DNA of 64,000 nt, from the NCBI GenBank assembly GCA_051252415.1, contig JBPOGA010000007.1:1-64000 (forward strand). Direction: 5' to 3'. The notes under the pieces are model-generated. The model ran no database searches. It saw nothing but the letters and a program-made list of their open reading frames with translations, and was not told where the DNA came from. A program made the translations under genes and the position numbers. How positions within the stretch are numbered: the stretch's first letter is position 1; the number at the start of each line of letters is the position of its first letter. This document shows, in pieces, positions 39,000 through 48,256 of this stretch. The DNA is from JBPOFY01 sp051252415. Its GTDB lineage: Bacteria > Verrucomicrobiota > Verrucomicrobiia > Opitutales > Coraliomargaritaceae.

Positions 39000-40994
39000 A
39001 TGAAGGCTGGATGTTTTAGATATTTCATCTGTGTAGTTCTCATCTTCGCCTGTTGCGTTGGCGTCTTACTTTGGAAATCTGTATTCCTAGTAGAGTATTT
39101 TCTGCAAGACATGGTTGATACTCGTGATGCTGAAATCTCTGTGTCTGGTTTGGGCATTCATCCAGAATCTGGCCTGACTATTTCCATTCAATCCTACAGT
39201 GAGCCTAGTGTCACTGTAGAGAATGCAGTTCTGCAATTACCTTGGAGTGGTCTGTTCAATTTTCGAGAAGCTTTGGAATTAACGATGCACGCAGATTCGG
39301 TGAAGTATATTGCAAGCAGTAAAGGGCATAGAGAACTGACTCGTGTCGAGCATGGTGATATGGAAAGGGCTTTTCAAGTCATTGCAGACGCGCTTGAGGG
39401 CCTTTCTAATAGAACGGGCGGTGTTTCAGTGCTGTCCATAGATCTTGAAGTCGAGACATTTGAATACTGTGGTAACGGTAGCGATTTTGACTGCTCAGTT
39501 CAGATGTCAGTCGTTCAATCATTCGACGATACGACGCTCATTGAGTTGAGCGCATCAAATGAAGTGATCGAGTTTAATTCAAAGACCCGTATAGCAAATG
39601 CTCAATCAGTTGCGATTGATTTTGCAGTAGCCGTAAGCGACTGGCGCTATTTTTCACAAACGTATTTTCCCCAGCTTCAACAAGCCCTGACACATGCTAA
39701 TGGAGATCTGACTATCGGTTCATTATCAGAAAATCGCTTTGGGGAAGCTTCGGGATATATCCGTTGGAATGCTGAGTCTGCAGGCCAAGTAAATGCAGCA
39801 TTGTTGGGTAATTTAGCACCGCTTCAAATGTCTTGGGGCAGTGCCCATTTCGCAACGGAAGTTTCATCATTTGGTGTTGCTACCAATGGAGGGAGTATCG
39901 TGCGCGGTTATGCGAAAACACCTTTGCGAAGTATTCAAGTCTCCGATTTTCAGGCTTTAGGTGGAAGTATTATTGTCCACATTGATGACTTCGCCCTTCA
40001 TCTTCAGTCTGTAGTAGAAGGGCATGCGGTGGAGGTTCGTCATCAATCTGTAATTGAGCTCCTACAAGGTAGCGGACTGTTGTCTGCTAAATTTGATAGC
40101 AATGGTCTCACGTCTGATATGCTCAGTGCATTTGGCATTGATGTGCTACCTCCTGATTTGGTGTTTACAAGTGCTGCTCATGTTGAAGGGGACGTCGATT
40201 TGCTCAATTGGCAACCCGTGGAAATACGCGCAGTGTCGAAAATTGATCTGCCACAATTAGAATGGTTAAGTCAATCGGTCTTCGCAAAGGATGTCGCGAT
40301 ACAATCGAATTTTGAAATCGACATACAGAACACATACCAAAGCCAGGTCAAAGTTGAGATTAGCCATGTTGAGGTCGCAGGAATCCCTCTAAATTCTTTG
40401 TTTGTCGATCTGCAATCAAACAACGAATCTAAAATACTGGTGGAACGCTTTGCAGTTAATTTATTTGGCGGTGAGGTGACTGCTAATGCTTTCACGATTC
40501 AACTTAAAGATCATGGGACTGAACTAATTGATTTAGTAATTAATAACTGGGATTTGAAGGAACTCACTGAATCGATCCCTCAATTTGAAGGTCAGCTAAG
40601 TGGGCGTGTCTCTGGACAATTAGCTCTCGTATTAGAGGACACTTCAATTAGCCTTTCGGGGGGCAAGTTATCCTTGGATTCAGGCGTGGACGCTCACTTA
40701 GCCTATGCGTTGAACGGCTTACTAACACAGGGAGCACCAAAGGGGTCTCAGGCTTTCAAAAGTTATCAAATGGCAGAGCGCGCATTTGAAGATCTAAATT
40801 TGAAGCGGCTAGAGGTAAATTTCTTCCCGCAATCGGATCAATCCAAACCAATCAAATTATCTCTTTATGGTGAGTCAGAACAAGACGGATTGATTGTCCC
40901 AGTCGATTATACATTAAATGTGAATGCAGACGATAGTGCTGGTTTGATTCAACTGCTGCGGCAGATACAACGTAGCGAGTTAGAGTTTAATTAA
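39000..40994 (+). CDS. YdbH/AsmA-like inter-membrane protein
   Basis: 664 residues. N-terminal membrane helix (YFICVVLIFACCVGVLL), then a long repeating beta-strand body as in AsmA/TamB/YdbH bridges. The C-terminus has the YdbH-like segment: AYALNGLL, FKSYQMAERAFEDLNLKRLEVNFFP, and ESEQDGLIVPVDYTLNVNAD. YdbH moves phospholipid between inner and outer membrane with the lipoprotein YnbE; the nearby LEA lipoprotein is not YnbE but could be a functional neighbour. Its 3' end overlaps the convergent gene by 8 bp. Confidence 0.75.
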   Translation: MKAGCFRYFICVVLIFACCVGVLLWKSVFLVEYFLQDMVDTRDAEISVSGLGIHPESGLTISIQSYSEPSVTVENAVLQLPWSGLFNFREALELTMHADSVKYIASSKGHRELTRVEHGDMERAFQVIADALEGLSNRTGGVSVLSIDLEVETFEYCGNGSDFDCSVQMSVVQSFDDTTLIELSASNEVIEFNSKTRIANAQSVAIDFAVAVSDWRYFSQTYFPQLQQALTHANGDLTIGSLSENRFGEASGYIRWNAESAGQVNAALLGNLAPLQMSWGSAHFATEVSSFGVATNGGSIVRGYAKTPLRSIQVSDFQALGGSIIVHIDDFALHLQSVVEGHAVEVRHQSVIELLQGSGLLSAKFDSNGLTSDMLSAFGIDVLPPDLVFTSAAHVEGDVDLLNWQPVEIRAVSKIDLPQLEWLSQSVFAKDVAIQSNFEIDIQNTYQSQVKVEISHVEVAGIPLNSLFVDLQSNNESKILVERFAVNLFGGEVTANAFTIQLKDHGTELIDLVINNWDLKELTESIPQFEGQLSGRVSGQLALVLEDTSISLSGGKLSLDSGVDAHLAYALNGLLTQGAPKGSQAFKSYQMAERAFEDLNLKRLEVNFFPQSDQSKPIKLSLYGESEQDGLIVPVDYTLNVNADDSAGLIQLLRQIQRSELEFN

Positions 40995-41790
40995 TGATCA
41001 CAGTCATGACTGCAGGTATGACTCCGAAAAACAAACTGCTATCTATTAGAATTCGAAATTTCTCTACGGATAAGTAATCGCGTAACGCGTATAAAACACA
41101 AAGTGCAGTAAGTGGAATGCCTATGCTAATAGCTTGTTGAAGCGGCATGCAGAAACATAGGATTAGCGCGGAGAGCATGCATAGCCACGTGCAGTGAGGA
41201 CTTAGTTTGCTAGCAATAGATTTCACACCAAGCGCTTTGTCGACGTCGCGTTCTTTATGCCCGATGGCCAGACAGCTGGTTAAGCACAATAGGAAGAAGG
41301 CGAACAATGCTAAGTAGTTAATTTGTGCCTGTTGGAAGACCGTAACTCCACCGGTGAAAATAATCGCTACGCAGATTTCTTTCGGAAAGAACCGGTTTGA
41401 TAATCGCTGATTAGCGAAGGTATAAACTAAGCATATAATCAATAAGAAGATACCCGAGCGGAGTTCATTCCACGTTAACCTGTAGAGAGCCATGCAGACG
41501 TCGAAAATCAATAAGCCCCACCAGTATCGCCATAGTTGCTTCTGATGTTTTTGTGCAAATTGGTGGCGGTTTGAGAGTAGTTCCTCGACCTTGCATTGCT
41601 TCACGTCGAACAAGCGATCGGCCATATAGGTTAACCAAACTGAGGTGCCCAGTATTGCATACGTGTAGCCATTTAAAATAGTGCCTGTGCTAGTCGCAAA
41701 TATCCATTGCCATGAAATTGCGATGGCAGCCGCATCTAAGGCGGTAACATTTAGCCATTGCCACCATTTGATGTGAGTTTTTGGAGTCAT
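40987..41790 (-). CDS. UbiA-like integral membrane prenyltransferase homolog
   Basis: 267 residues with seven or more membrane helices. The second Asp motif of UbiA enzymes is recognisable in KERDVDKALGVKS; the first is degenerate (TYMADRLFDVKQ in place of NDxxDxxxD), lacking the usual Asn. So it belongs near the UbiA superfamily but may have a changed substrate or no activity. Its start overlaps the stop of the helicase gene by 4 bp (ATGA), an unexpected pairing of membrane lipid and DNA functions. Confidence 0.65.
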   Translation of the reverse strand: MTPKTHIKWWQWLNVTALDAAAIAISWQWIFATSTGTILNGYTYAILGTSVWLTYMADRLFDVKQCKVEELLSNRHQFAQKHQKQLWRYWWGLLIFDVCMALYRLTWNELRSGIFLLIICLVYTFANQRLSNRFFPKEICVAIIFTGGVTVFQQAQINYLALFAFFLLCLTSCLAIGHKERDVDKALGVKSIASKLSPHCTWLCMLSALILCFCMPLQQAISIGIPLTALCVLYALRDYLSVEKFRILIDSSLFFGVIPAVMTVIIN

Positions 41791-44117
41791 CGCTCAAGCC
41801 ATGCATGTAACTCGGCATCCGAATGGATTTTCACATCGCTTTGATATTCCGGAGCTAATTGGTCATAGTACGCGGACTCTGCGTAGCGCTTGCCGTGTAG
41901 TATCACCCGAGCTCGATGATTTGGCGCACGCACGATGCGACCAAGCGCTTGGTGTATACGTCGCATCGCGGGAACGATATACACATCTCGGAAGCTTGCT
42001 TCTCGATTCATTGATGGATGTGCATCAACTTTAGCTTTTTGCACTGCATTCACTTCTGGTAGGGCGGGTCCCACAATCATTACGGTTTGTATGCGTCCGC
42101 CGAGTTTATCCACACCTTCAGCAAAACTTGAACCTAAGATCATAAAGAGCGCATCAGCGATCAAGAGCCCTTCATCAACAAAAGATTCTTGCGCCTGTAA
42201 GTCGACACCTCGGGGCTGTATCTGCACGCGAGCTGCTGGATCTATGGCATTGAGATAGGCCGCAATATTCTCAGCATATTTATACGAAGCAAAAAACACT
42301 GCAACTGGCACACCAGGGCTATGCGCAATTAAGGCCGCAATGGTGCGAGCCGTGCATTCGTAATATTTATCGCGCTGTGTATAACGTGTATCGACCCGAC
42401 AATCGATTGCGACATCGTATGCATCGTTCCTCCAAGGTGCATGACCGATCGCTGAAGTCGTATCATTTGCACTGAGCCCACAATGCTCGCGAAATGATTC
42501 TATCGGACTTATTGTTGCAGACATTAATACGCTGCCACCAAACGGCTGAAGGCATCGTGCGATCCAGTTACTCGCATCCAAGCAAGTCGCTCGAAATGCA
42601 CCTAAATAGGGCGTCCAGTAGAGCCACTCATGTGCAGGTTCATTTAGCCGGTTAAGTAATTCGGGTATGCGCCAGACTAACTCGATAGCGAAGGGCGCAC
42701 AGTTCTCGTAATCAATGTGCGCCTCTTGAAGCTGACGCGTAAAGTCGTCGCACAGGTCTTGAAGTTCATACACAGCATTTGAACTGATCGGGCCCTCAGT
42801 CAGGCTCTCAATACAACGCGCGAGTTCATTACCAATTGATACGAGGCGTCGCGCCGCACCTTTCGCATGTAACTCTTCAAGCGCGAAAAGTAGGTCAGTC
42901 GCACTTAGTTCGACACTCAAAGCATCCGCTACGCGATCAGGTAGATTGTGCGCTTCATCGATAATGAGTAAGGTTTTCTTGGCATCGAAATTATGTTGCT
43001 CCAAGAAAACGGATTGGCTGGCTGGTGAGAAAATGTAATTCGTGTCGCCAATCCATATTTCAGCGAAAGGGAGGCAGCCTTTAGTCAATGCATACGGGCA
43101 GACTCCAGTCTCACTGCCTATGCGTCTTGCTTGTTCGATTGTGAGTGTTCCATCGGTAAATAATGCAGGTGAGTAGATGCCCGCTTCGGTCCAGCGTTGT
43201 CCAAGTTGCTCGTTACATTGGCTATCACCGGTGCAAGTGTGCATGTCGCTATCGATTCGATGTTCATTGCGATTTCGCATCTGGATAAATCGCACTTGAT
43301 CGCCTATCATCGCACGTAGTTGGCGGGTGGTTTCAAGTTGGCCAGTGGATTTGCTTGTGAGGTAAATGCATCTCTCAAAAACACCGGACTTCAATTGTGT
43401 GAGCGCATGCTCTAAGATGATACCCGTTTTCCCGAAACCAGTAGGTGCTTCCACGCAGACCGTTTTCGACTGCAAACATGCCTTTGCAAGTGTTACAAAC
43501 AGTTCTGCCTGACCCTCTCGAAGTGTTTCAAATGCGGGTCTTATTTTAGCACCATTCAAGCGAACGCGGCATTCACGGCGATCTTCGAGGAACGGGATAA
43601 GTGTGTCGAGTTGTTGCGTAAATAATCTCTCGTCTACATCTGTAAGCTCCACACTTTGCACCGCACCATTTTCTATATCAATGAAGAGTAGGGTAGCTCG
43701 AAGTGTATGATTGGCATACCGAGGTAATACGCGGGCAAGGTTGACGTAAATTGCGGCCTGAGCGAAATGGTCGGGATAGCGATCTAATAAAGTTTCCGAA
43801 GCTTGAGGGAGTGCAGTGCGCACCGTTTTTACTTCACGTAAGCATAAAACATCGTCCTGCGGTAAAATTTGATCAATGCGGCCTTGAATATGGAAAGTCC
43901 AATCTCGGTGCTTCCATTGTGCCTTAATCGTGACTTCAAATTCAGCCTCTGGTTCACTCGCTTTTGTGTTTTCTTCGGAAGTCTTATGCCACCGTTGCCC
44001 GAGTGCGGCACGCCATGCAGAATATCCATATCCATCGCTTTCGATGGGTATGTTTCGAAAATTCGCGAGCTCGCGCACGCTAATGTGCACGGACCGATCA
44101 ATGGGGTCTATCTGCAT
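41787..44117 (-). CDS. DinG/XPD-type helicase with N-terminal PD-(D/E)XK nuclease
   Basis: 776 residues from ATG 44117. Residues about 70-180 carry a RecB-like nuclease pattern (HIQGRIDQILPQDDVLCLREVKT, then FAQAAIYVNLA). A superfamily 2 XPD/DinG helicase follows: APTGFGKTGIILEHAL near 230, four Cys that would hold an iron-sulfur cluster (CTGDSQC, CPYALTKGC) between about 297 and 350, DEAHNLPD near 390, SATISP, GSSFAEGVDKLGG and IHQALGRIVRAPNHRA. Combined nuclease and helicase suggest DNA repair. Coupled by a 4-bp overlap to the UbiA-like gene. Confidence 0.88.
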   Translation of the reverse strand: MQIDPIDRSVHISVRELANFRNIPIESDGYGYSAWRAALGQRWHKTSEENTKASEPEAEFEVTIKAQWKHRDWTFHIQGRIDQILPQDDVLCLREVKTVRTALPQASETLLDRYPDHFAQAAIYVNLARVLPRYANHTLRATLLFIDIENGAVQSVELTDVDERLFTQQLDTLIPFLEDRRECRVRLNGAKIRPAFETLREGQAELFVTLAKACLQSKTVCVEAPTGFGKTGIILEHALTQLKSGVFERCIYLTSKSTGQLETTRQLRAMIGDQVRFIQMRNRNEHRIDSDMHTCTGDSQCNEQLGQRWTEAGIYSPALFTDGTLTIEQARRIGSETGVCPYALTKGCLPFAEIWIGDTNYIFSPASQSVFLEQHNFDAKKTLLIIDEAHNLPDRVADALSVELSATDLLFALEELHAKGAARRLVSIGNELARCIESLTEGPISSNAVYELQDLCDDFTRQLQEAHIDYENCAPFAIELVWRIPELLNRLNEPAHEWLYWTPYLGAFRATCLDASNWIARCLQPFGGSVLMSATISPIESFREHCGLSANDTTSAIGHAPWRNDAYDVAIDCRVDTRYTQRDKYYECTARTIAALIAHSPGVPVAVFFASYKYAENIAAYLNAIDPAARVQIQPRGVDLQAQESFVDEGLLIADALFMILGSSFAEGVDKLGGRIQTVMIVGPALPEVNAVQKAKVDAHPSMNREASFRDVYIVPAMRRIHQALGRIVRAPNHRARVILHGKRYAESAYYDQLAPEYQSDVKIHSDAELHAWLER

Positions 44118-44133
44118 TATTGCTAGGTAGCAA

Positions 44134-44952
44134 TTACTGCACGGACTGTTGTCGTAACATCGGAGATACTTTTGGCGTGGCGTAGAAAATCTTCGAGTCG
44201 ATATCGACGTTGGCCTCAATCGTATCCACCGTAATATTACCGTAAGGCTTACCTTCTGCTAATAATGTAATCTCTTTGGGGAGTAATACACCGTCGACTT
44301 TAGTAAAGTGTATCGCCTGATAATCCATATGCTCCTTCGCATTGGCGATTTTGCCGATGCCACCCCAACGTGTAATCAAGTAAGTCTCTTGATCGAAGCA
44401 GAACCAACTGCGTTCATCTTGTTTGCCGTAACCAATAATTGTATGGACGGGGCGACCAAGCACCTTTTCAGCACCTTCATACTCAAATACGTAAGCTGCT
44501 TTTAATGGCAGAACCATGGGCTGTATGAACCATCGATGGTTGATGAAGTGCATGCCATCTAGACCTCCGAAGTCCCGAACTTGTTGTTTTTTTGGCAGCA
44601 TGATTTGTTTCCATGCTACAACACCATCAAAGGCAAAGACATCTTTGTATTCACGGCCGAGCAATCGCCAAGTCAGTGTCAGCATACGTTTACCGTCTTG
44701 AGTCTCGATCATTTCAAAGCGCTTCGTTTTACGACCCTCTTTGATTGTGCCAGTTGCAACAACGTTTCGTAGGTTTATGCGGGCTTGTTGACCGCCAGTA
44801 ACTGCGAGGAAGTTTTTGATGAGCTGGCTACTCGCAGTGTCTGTTGCTGCAGGTCGAGTTGTCGCGACTTCTGCTGTTTCCTGATCTTGCGCATTCGCCG
44901 CAAAGGGCAGTAGTAGGATCAGGAAAGGGAGTATGATACGTGTGGTCTTCAT
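44134..44952 (-). CDS. Exported LolA-like lipoprotein-sorting-fold protein
   Basis: 272 residues. Signal peptide (1-21, ending ANA). Fold like LolA/outer-membrane lipoprotein-sorting proteins: LAVTGGQQARINLRNVVATGTI, FDGVVAWKQI, YEGAEKVLGRPVHTIIGYG, FCFDQETYLITRW, PKEITLLAEGKPYGNITVD. Many such proteins bind acyl chains in the periplasm. Next gene on the same strand (helicase) starts 17 bp after its stop. Confidence 0.8.
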   Translation of the reverse strand: MKTTRIILPFLILLLPFAANAQDQETAEVATTRPAATDTASSQLIKNFLAVTGGQQARINLRNVVATGTIKEGRKTKRFEMIETQDGKRMLTLTWRLLGREYKDVFAFDGVVAWKQIMLPKKQQVRDFGGLDGMHFINHRWFIQPMVLPLKAAYVFEYEGAEKVLGRPVHTIIGYGKQDERSWFCFDQETYLITRWGGIGKIANAKEHMDYQAIHFTKVDGVLLPKEITLLAEGKPYGNITVDTIEANVDIDSKIFYATPKVSPMLRQQSVQ

Positions 44953-45099
44953 ATACTACGGATTTTAAAAAAAATGGAGTGATCATGCGATGCTTAAGCG
45001 TAACATCTATATTGAACGCATAAACAACCAATTTGTATAAATTGGATCTTTCTGGAAGCTATATGTTCCATACTTTAGCTGTATGGGGATGCCCCGTTT

Positions 45100-46065
45100 C
45101 TATTCTGCAAAGTGTAGCAGCATTTCAACATAACCGCCATAAACTTTAAAGATACTATATATTATGAAGCCAGCTATGACGGCGAAAAAAGCACTCGGAT
45201 AAACGATCGCAGAAAGGGTCATCGCTTGGTTAGCTTCCAGTTGATAGCGCTTACCAGATTTTATGAGGTTACTGTCAAGTTGACCAGTTTGCGCCCCGGT
45301 GGAATAAAAGGCAACGAAGTCGGTAGGGAATACGGAGAATTGGTTGAGTTGCGAGCTGGGATCATGACCTTGATTGATTGTCTGCTCAATTTTTTTATAG
45401 GCACTTCGCATTCTCGAATCACGACTCAATCGCACTGCATGTTTCCACGCAGTCTGTATAGGCACGCCTGTTTCTACAAATGTCCCCAGTGCATACGAGA
45501 AATCGGCGAGCGACTGCTTTTTACTGTAGCGGCGTAAGATGGGGAAACAGCGTAAAATACGAGGTAGTAGGGGGCTGTCGCTTTTTGCTAGGATAAACAG
45601 CGCGACTAGGCAGATCCAAAGTGGAATCAATAGACTGCCAGTATTGGTGGCGTGTTGCACCAAGTCCCATTCAAAGCCCACCTCGTAATCGATCATACGC
45701 ACAAGCGGTAAAACTAGAGCTGCAATGTGGAAAACTCCTAGTGGATAAACGAGGCCCAGAGCCATTTTAGCCAAAGTCGCACCGATTTGTTCGTGTCGCT
45801 CCGACAGGGTCTTAAACGTCTGTGGTAGTCGTCCGGTCTGCTCACTTGCACAAATAAACACACGATCCGTGCGTGGCAGCCAACGTGGGGCATTCTCAAA
45901 GACTTGCACCAAGGGCATACCCGCTGAGAGCTGCTTTGCCATTCGTTCGCGATCTTTCATGCGTGGCCCCTGGCTCAGTACTAGGGCATCGGACAACAGA
46001 ACCCCAGCTTCAAGGTTTTGTGATAGCTGCATATACCAACTTGAAAGGCCTTTGTGGGAGATCAT
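45100..46065 (-). CDS. Type II secretion / pilus assembly F-family membrane protein
   Basis: 321 residues with two copies of the GspF fold: LEAGVLLSDAL and KQLSAGMPLVQVFE in the first; FSYALGTFVETGVPIQTAW, ALGTFVETG, STGAQTGQLDSNL and SAIVYPSAFF in the second, with membrane helices at about 110, 150 and 290. The inner-membrane platform of T2SS/T4P-type machines. No ATPase, pseudopilin or secretin genes are nearby, so it is an orphan here. It lies 12 bp after the small membrane protein at 46078. Confidence 0.85.
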   Translation of the reverse strand: MISHKGLSSWYMQLSQNLEAGVLLSDALVLSQGPRMKDRERMAKQLSAGMPLVQVFENAPRWLPRTDRVFICASEQTGRLPQTFKTLSERHEQIGATLAKMALGLVYPLGVFHIAALVLPLVRMIDYEVGFEWDLVQHATNTGSLLIPLWICLVALFILAKSDSPLLPRILRCFPILRRYSKKQSLADFSYALGTFVETGVPIQTAWKHAVRLSRDSRMRSAYKKIEQTINQGHDPSSQLNQFSVFPTDFVAFYSTGAQTGQLDSNLIKSGKRYQLEANQAMTLSAIVYPSAFFAVIAGFIIYSIFKVYGGYVEMLLHFAE

Positions 46066-46077
46066 ATATGAATTGAA

Positions 46078-46284
46078 CTATGCAGCTTTGGCCTTGAATA
46101 GCGCCGCATCCAGTATTGACCAGATATGGATGATCCAGCCCATCATGATGAACCAGAGAGCACTGGCCAAAACGAAGTGGATTATTGCCTTCAATAGACG
46201 ACCTTGAACGAGTTGCCCTAAGCCTGGGATAAAAAAACTGCATATTGCAGCGATTACGTTACCTGCGGAGCCTTGTGATGCCAT
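46078..46284 (-). CDS. Small two-helix membrane protein upstream of the F protein
   Basis: 68 residues. Two hydrophobic helices (NVIAAICSFFIPGLGQLVQG and FVLASALWFIMMGWIIHIWS) joined by a short basic turn (GRLLKA). The FIPGLGQ turn resembles TM2-type small membrane proteins. Co-directional with and 12 bp before the F-family gene. Function unknown. Confidence 0.75.
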   Translation of the reverse strand: MASQGSAGNVIAAICSFFIPGLGQLVQGRLLKAIIHFVLASALWFIMMGWIIHIWSILDAALFKAKAA

Positions 46285-46462
46285 GTTATGTATTCCTAAT
46301 ATAGTGATTTATCTGAAAGTATACAGTATTTGCAGGAATTGTCATTCATCCAACATGAAATTTGTATTTTCATGGCTATAAGCCTAAAAAAAGGTTGCCC
46401 TCTGCGTGGAAGCACCTACTTTCCGCTGCTTTTTCAATAATCACCAAAGAATTTTTTAAGTT

Positions 46463-46633
46463 ATGCCAAGAGAGCACGTTACCATTGAATGCACCGAAGC
46501 CCGCGCTGAAGGTAAGCCTGTATCGCGTTACATGACCACTCGCGATAAGAAGCAACAGCCTGATCGTGTTGAAAAGATGAAGTATAACAAAAATCTTCGT
46601 CGTCACACACTACACCGCGAAATTAAGAACTAA
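46463..46633 (+). CDS. rpmG: 50S ribosomal protein L33
   Basis: 56 residues starting MPREHVTIECTEARAEG and ending HTLHREIKN. Conserved L33 core RDKKQQPDRVEKMKYNKNLRRHTLH. Of the four zinc cysteines of the C+ form, only one remains (IECTEA), so this is the zinc-free C- paralogue type. A strong terminator follows within 21 bp. Confidence 0.93.
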   Translation: MPREHVTIECTEARAEGKPVSRYMTTRDKKQQPDRVEKMKYNKNLRRHTLHREIKN

Positions 46634-46653
46634 TTCGTTCTAATCAATTTTCT

Positions 46654-46683
46654 AAACCCGCTTCATTACGAGGCGGGTTTTTT
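46654..46683 (+). terminator. Terminator of rpmG
   Basis: Stem AAACCCGC / GCGGGTTT, loop TTCATTACGAG, then TTTG. Starts 21 bp after the L33 stop. Confidence 0.88.
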
Positions 46684-46730
46684 GTTGCCCAAGCACCCCT
46701 GATATCTCGATAAGGCTAGTCTGTAGGCGC

Positions 46731-46760
46731 AAAAAAACGCAGCCGATCAAGAACCGCGTT
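46731..46760 (-). terminator. Possible terminator of the 75-residue gene
   Basis: Minus strand: AACGC ... GCGTT stem around GGTTCTTGATCGGCT, followed by seven T. Short stem but good T-run; 16 bp past the stop of the gene at 46776. Confidence 0.5.
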
Positions 46761-46775
46761 AGCAAAGGGGAGTGA

Positions 46776-47003
46776 TTATTTTCGAGCGCTGCGCCAGCTT
46801 TGGCGATGTCGCCTAATCCAATCTAGAAGTGCTCGTTCAAAACCAATGTCCGCACCTTTTTTTTCAGATTCGAGCCATTTATGTCTCAAGATCTCTTCAC
46901 GCTCAGCCAGAAACTCTTGATACAGGCTGGAGCGCTCAGCAAAATCCCTAGAGGAATTTGCTTCAGTAGTTGTGGCTGGCATATCAGTTTTCGGTGTAGT
47001 CAT
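46776..47003 (-). CDS. Small conserved basic protein, unknown
   Basis: 75 residues. Unstructured N-terminus (Thr/Pro/Ser-rich), then a strongly patterned helix: SSLYQEFLAEREEILRHKWL, SEKKGADIGFERALLDWIRRH. The HKW...SE..G.DIGFE pattern recalls a segment seen in DUF4032-like proteins, but this is a weak comparison. It has its own terminator-like hairpin and follows mrp on the same strand. Confidence 0.6.
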   Translation of the reverse strand: MTTPKTDMPATTTEANSSRDFAERSSLYQEFLAEREEILRHKWLESEKKGADIGFERALLDWIRRHRQSWRSARK

Positions 47004-47089
47004 CGCAATGTTTAGATGATAAACAATGTCTGAGTCGGTATTGATATGGAGATTTGACCTTATGGCTAGCCTAAAAAAACTGTATTTCG

Positions 47090-48163
47090 TTACTTATTTG
47101 TTAAATCTTCTAGCAGCTTACGGGCGACCGACATAAACACCTGCGCCGCACTCGAATCAGGATCGCTAATAACTATGGGGATGCCATTGTCGCAACCCTC
47201 GCGAATTGCCATATCGATGGGAACTTGCCCCAGTAGGGGTGTTTCAAGGCTTTCTGCGGTAATCCGACCGCCACCTTCACCAAACAAAGCTTGGCGTCCG
47301 CCATCTGGAGTTTCGAGGTAGCTCATATTCTCAACCACGCCGAGTAAGGGCACATTCACCTTTTCGAACATACGCGCGCCACGGCGAGCCACATTGAAAG
47401 CTGCAGGTTGTGGTGTCGTTACAATCACAGCACCATCTAAAGGAATTGTCTGCACGAGGGATAGCTGCGCATCACCTGTGCCAGGTGGTAAATCGACCAC
47501 GAGTATCTCGAGTTCACCCCAATTCACGTTTTGCGCGAACTGCTGAATGGTTTTCATGATCATCGGGCCACGCCAGACAACAGGTGTGTCATCATCGACC
47601 AGGAACCCCATCGACATCGTTTTCACGCCAAAATTCTCAACCGGGAGGATCAAATCGTTTTCGATCTCAGGTCTGCCCGCAGCACCAAGCATGAGTGGCA
47701 CGGATGGACCATAAATATCGCAATCCATGATGCCCACGCCTGGTTTGCCTTGTTCCTCTAGGAGGCGCTGTAGCGCACAGGCCAAATTGACTGTAACTGT
47801 CGACTTGCCTACGCCACCCTTACCACTGGCCACCGCAATCGCGAACTTCACCTTCTGCATTGTTGCAGAAGCTTGCTGTTTACCCTCACCGCCAGCAGCA
47901 GGCGCGCCTGGCTGTTGCTTCGGTTGTGAGATCTCCATGCGGACTTTAACTTCATTGATACCATCTAGAGCGCCGACAGCTTGCTTAATGTCAGCCGCAA
48001 TAGTTTCTGGCACAGTCTGATCGGCTGTGGTGATTTCCACCCCAATCAGCACATTACCGTCTTTGTTTTCAATTTCTCGAACGAGCCCGAAAGAAATGAT
48101 ATCCCGGCTGAAGCCTGGGAATTTAACAGTTTTGAGAGCAGCTTTGATGTTTTCAGTATCCAC
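47090..48163 (-). CDS. apbC: Mrp/ApbC-type Fe-S cluster carrier ATPase
   Basis: 357 residues. N-terminal MIP18/DUF59 domain (TVKFPGFSRDIISFGLVREI, EITTADQTVPE), then a P-loop NTPase: VASGKGGVGKSTVTVNLA with deviant Walker A, GIMDCDIYGPSVPLMLG, and LVVDLPPGTGDAQLSL. The family delivers iron-sulfur clusters. The usual CxxC pair of the C-terminus is not obvious. It is followed by the 75-residue gene. Confidence 0.93.
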   Translation of the reverse strand: MDTENIKAALKTVKFPGFSRDIISFGLVREIENKDGNVLIGVEITTADQTVPETIAADIKQAVGALDGINEVKVRMEISQPKQQPGAPAAGGEGKQQASATMQKVKFAIAVASGKGGVGKSTVTVNLACALQRLLEEQGKPGVGIMDCDIYGPSVPLMLGAAGRPEIENDLILPVENFGVKTMSMGFLVDDDTPVVWRGPMIMKTIQQFAQNVNWGELEILVVDLPPGTGDAQLSLVQTIPLDGAVIVTTPQPAAFNVARRGARMFEKVNVPLLGVVENMSYLETPDGGRQALFGEGGGRITAESLETPLLGQVPIDMAIREGCDNGIPIVISDPDSSAAQVFMSVARKLLEDLTNK

Positions 48164-48256
48164 GATAAAAAATGATTAAGCGCAGTAGAGTGGAACTCTT
48201 TGCCCCCAACTCAACCCGAAACGAACGAAAACTGAACTTTAAGCAGAGGACTAATC

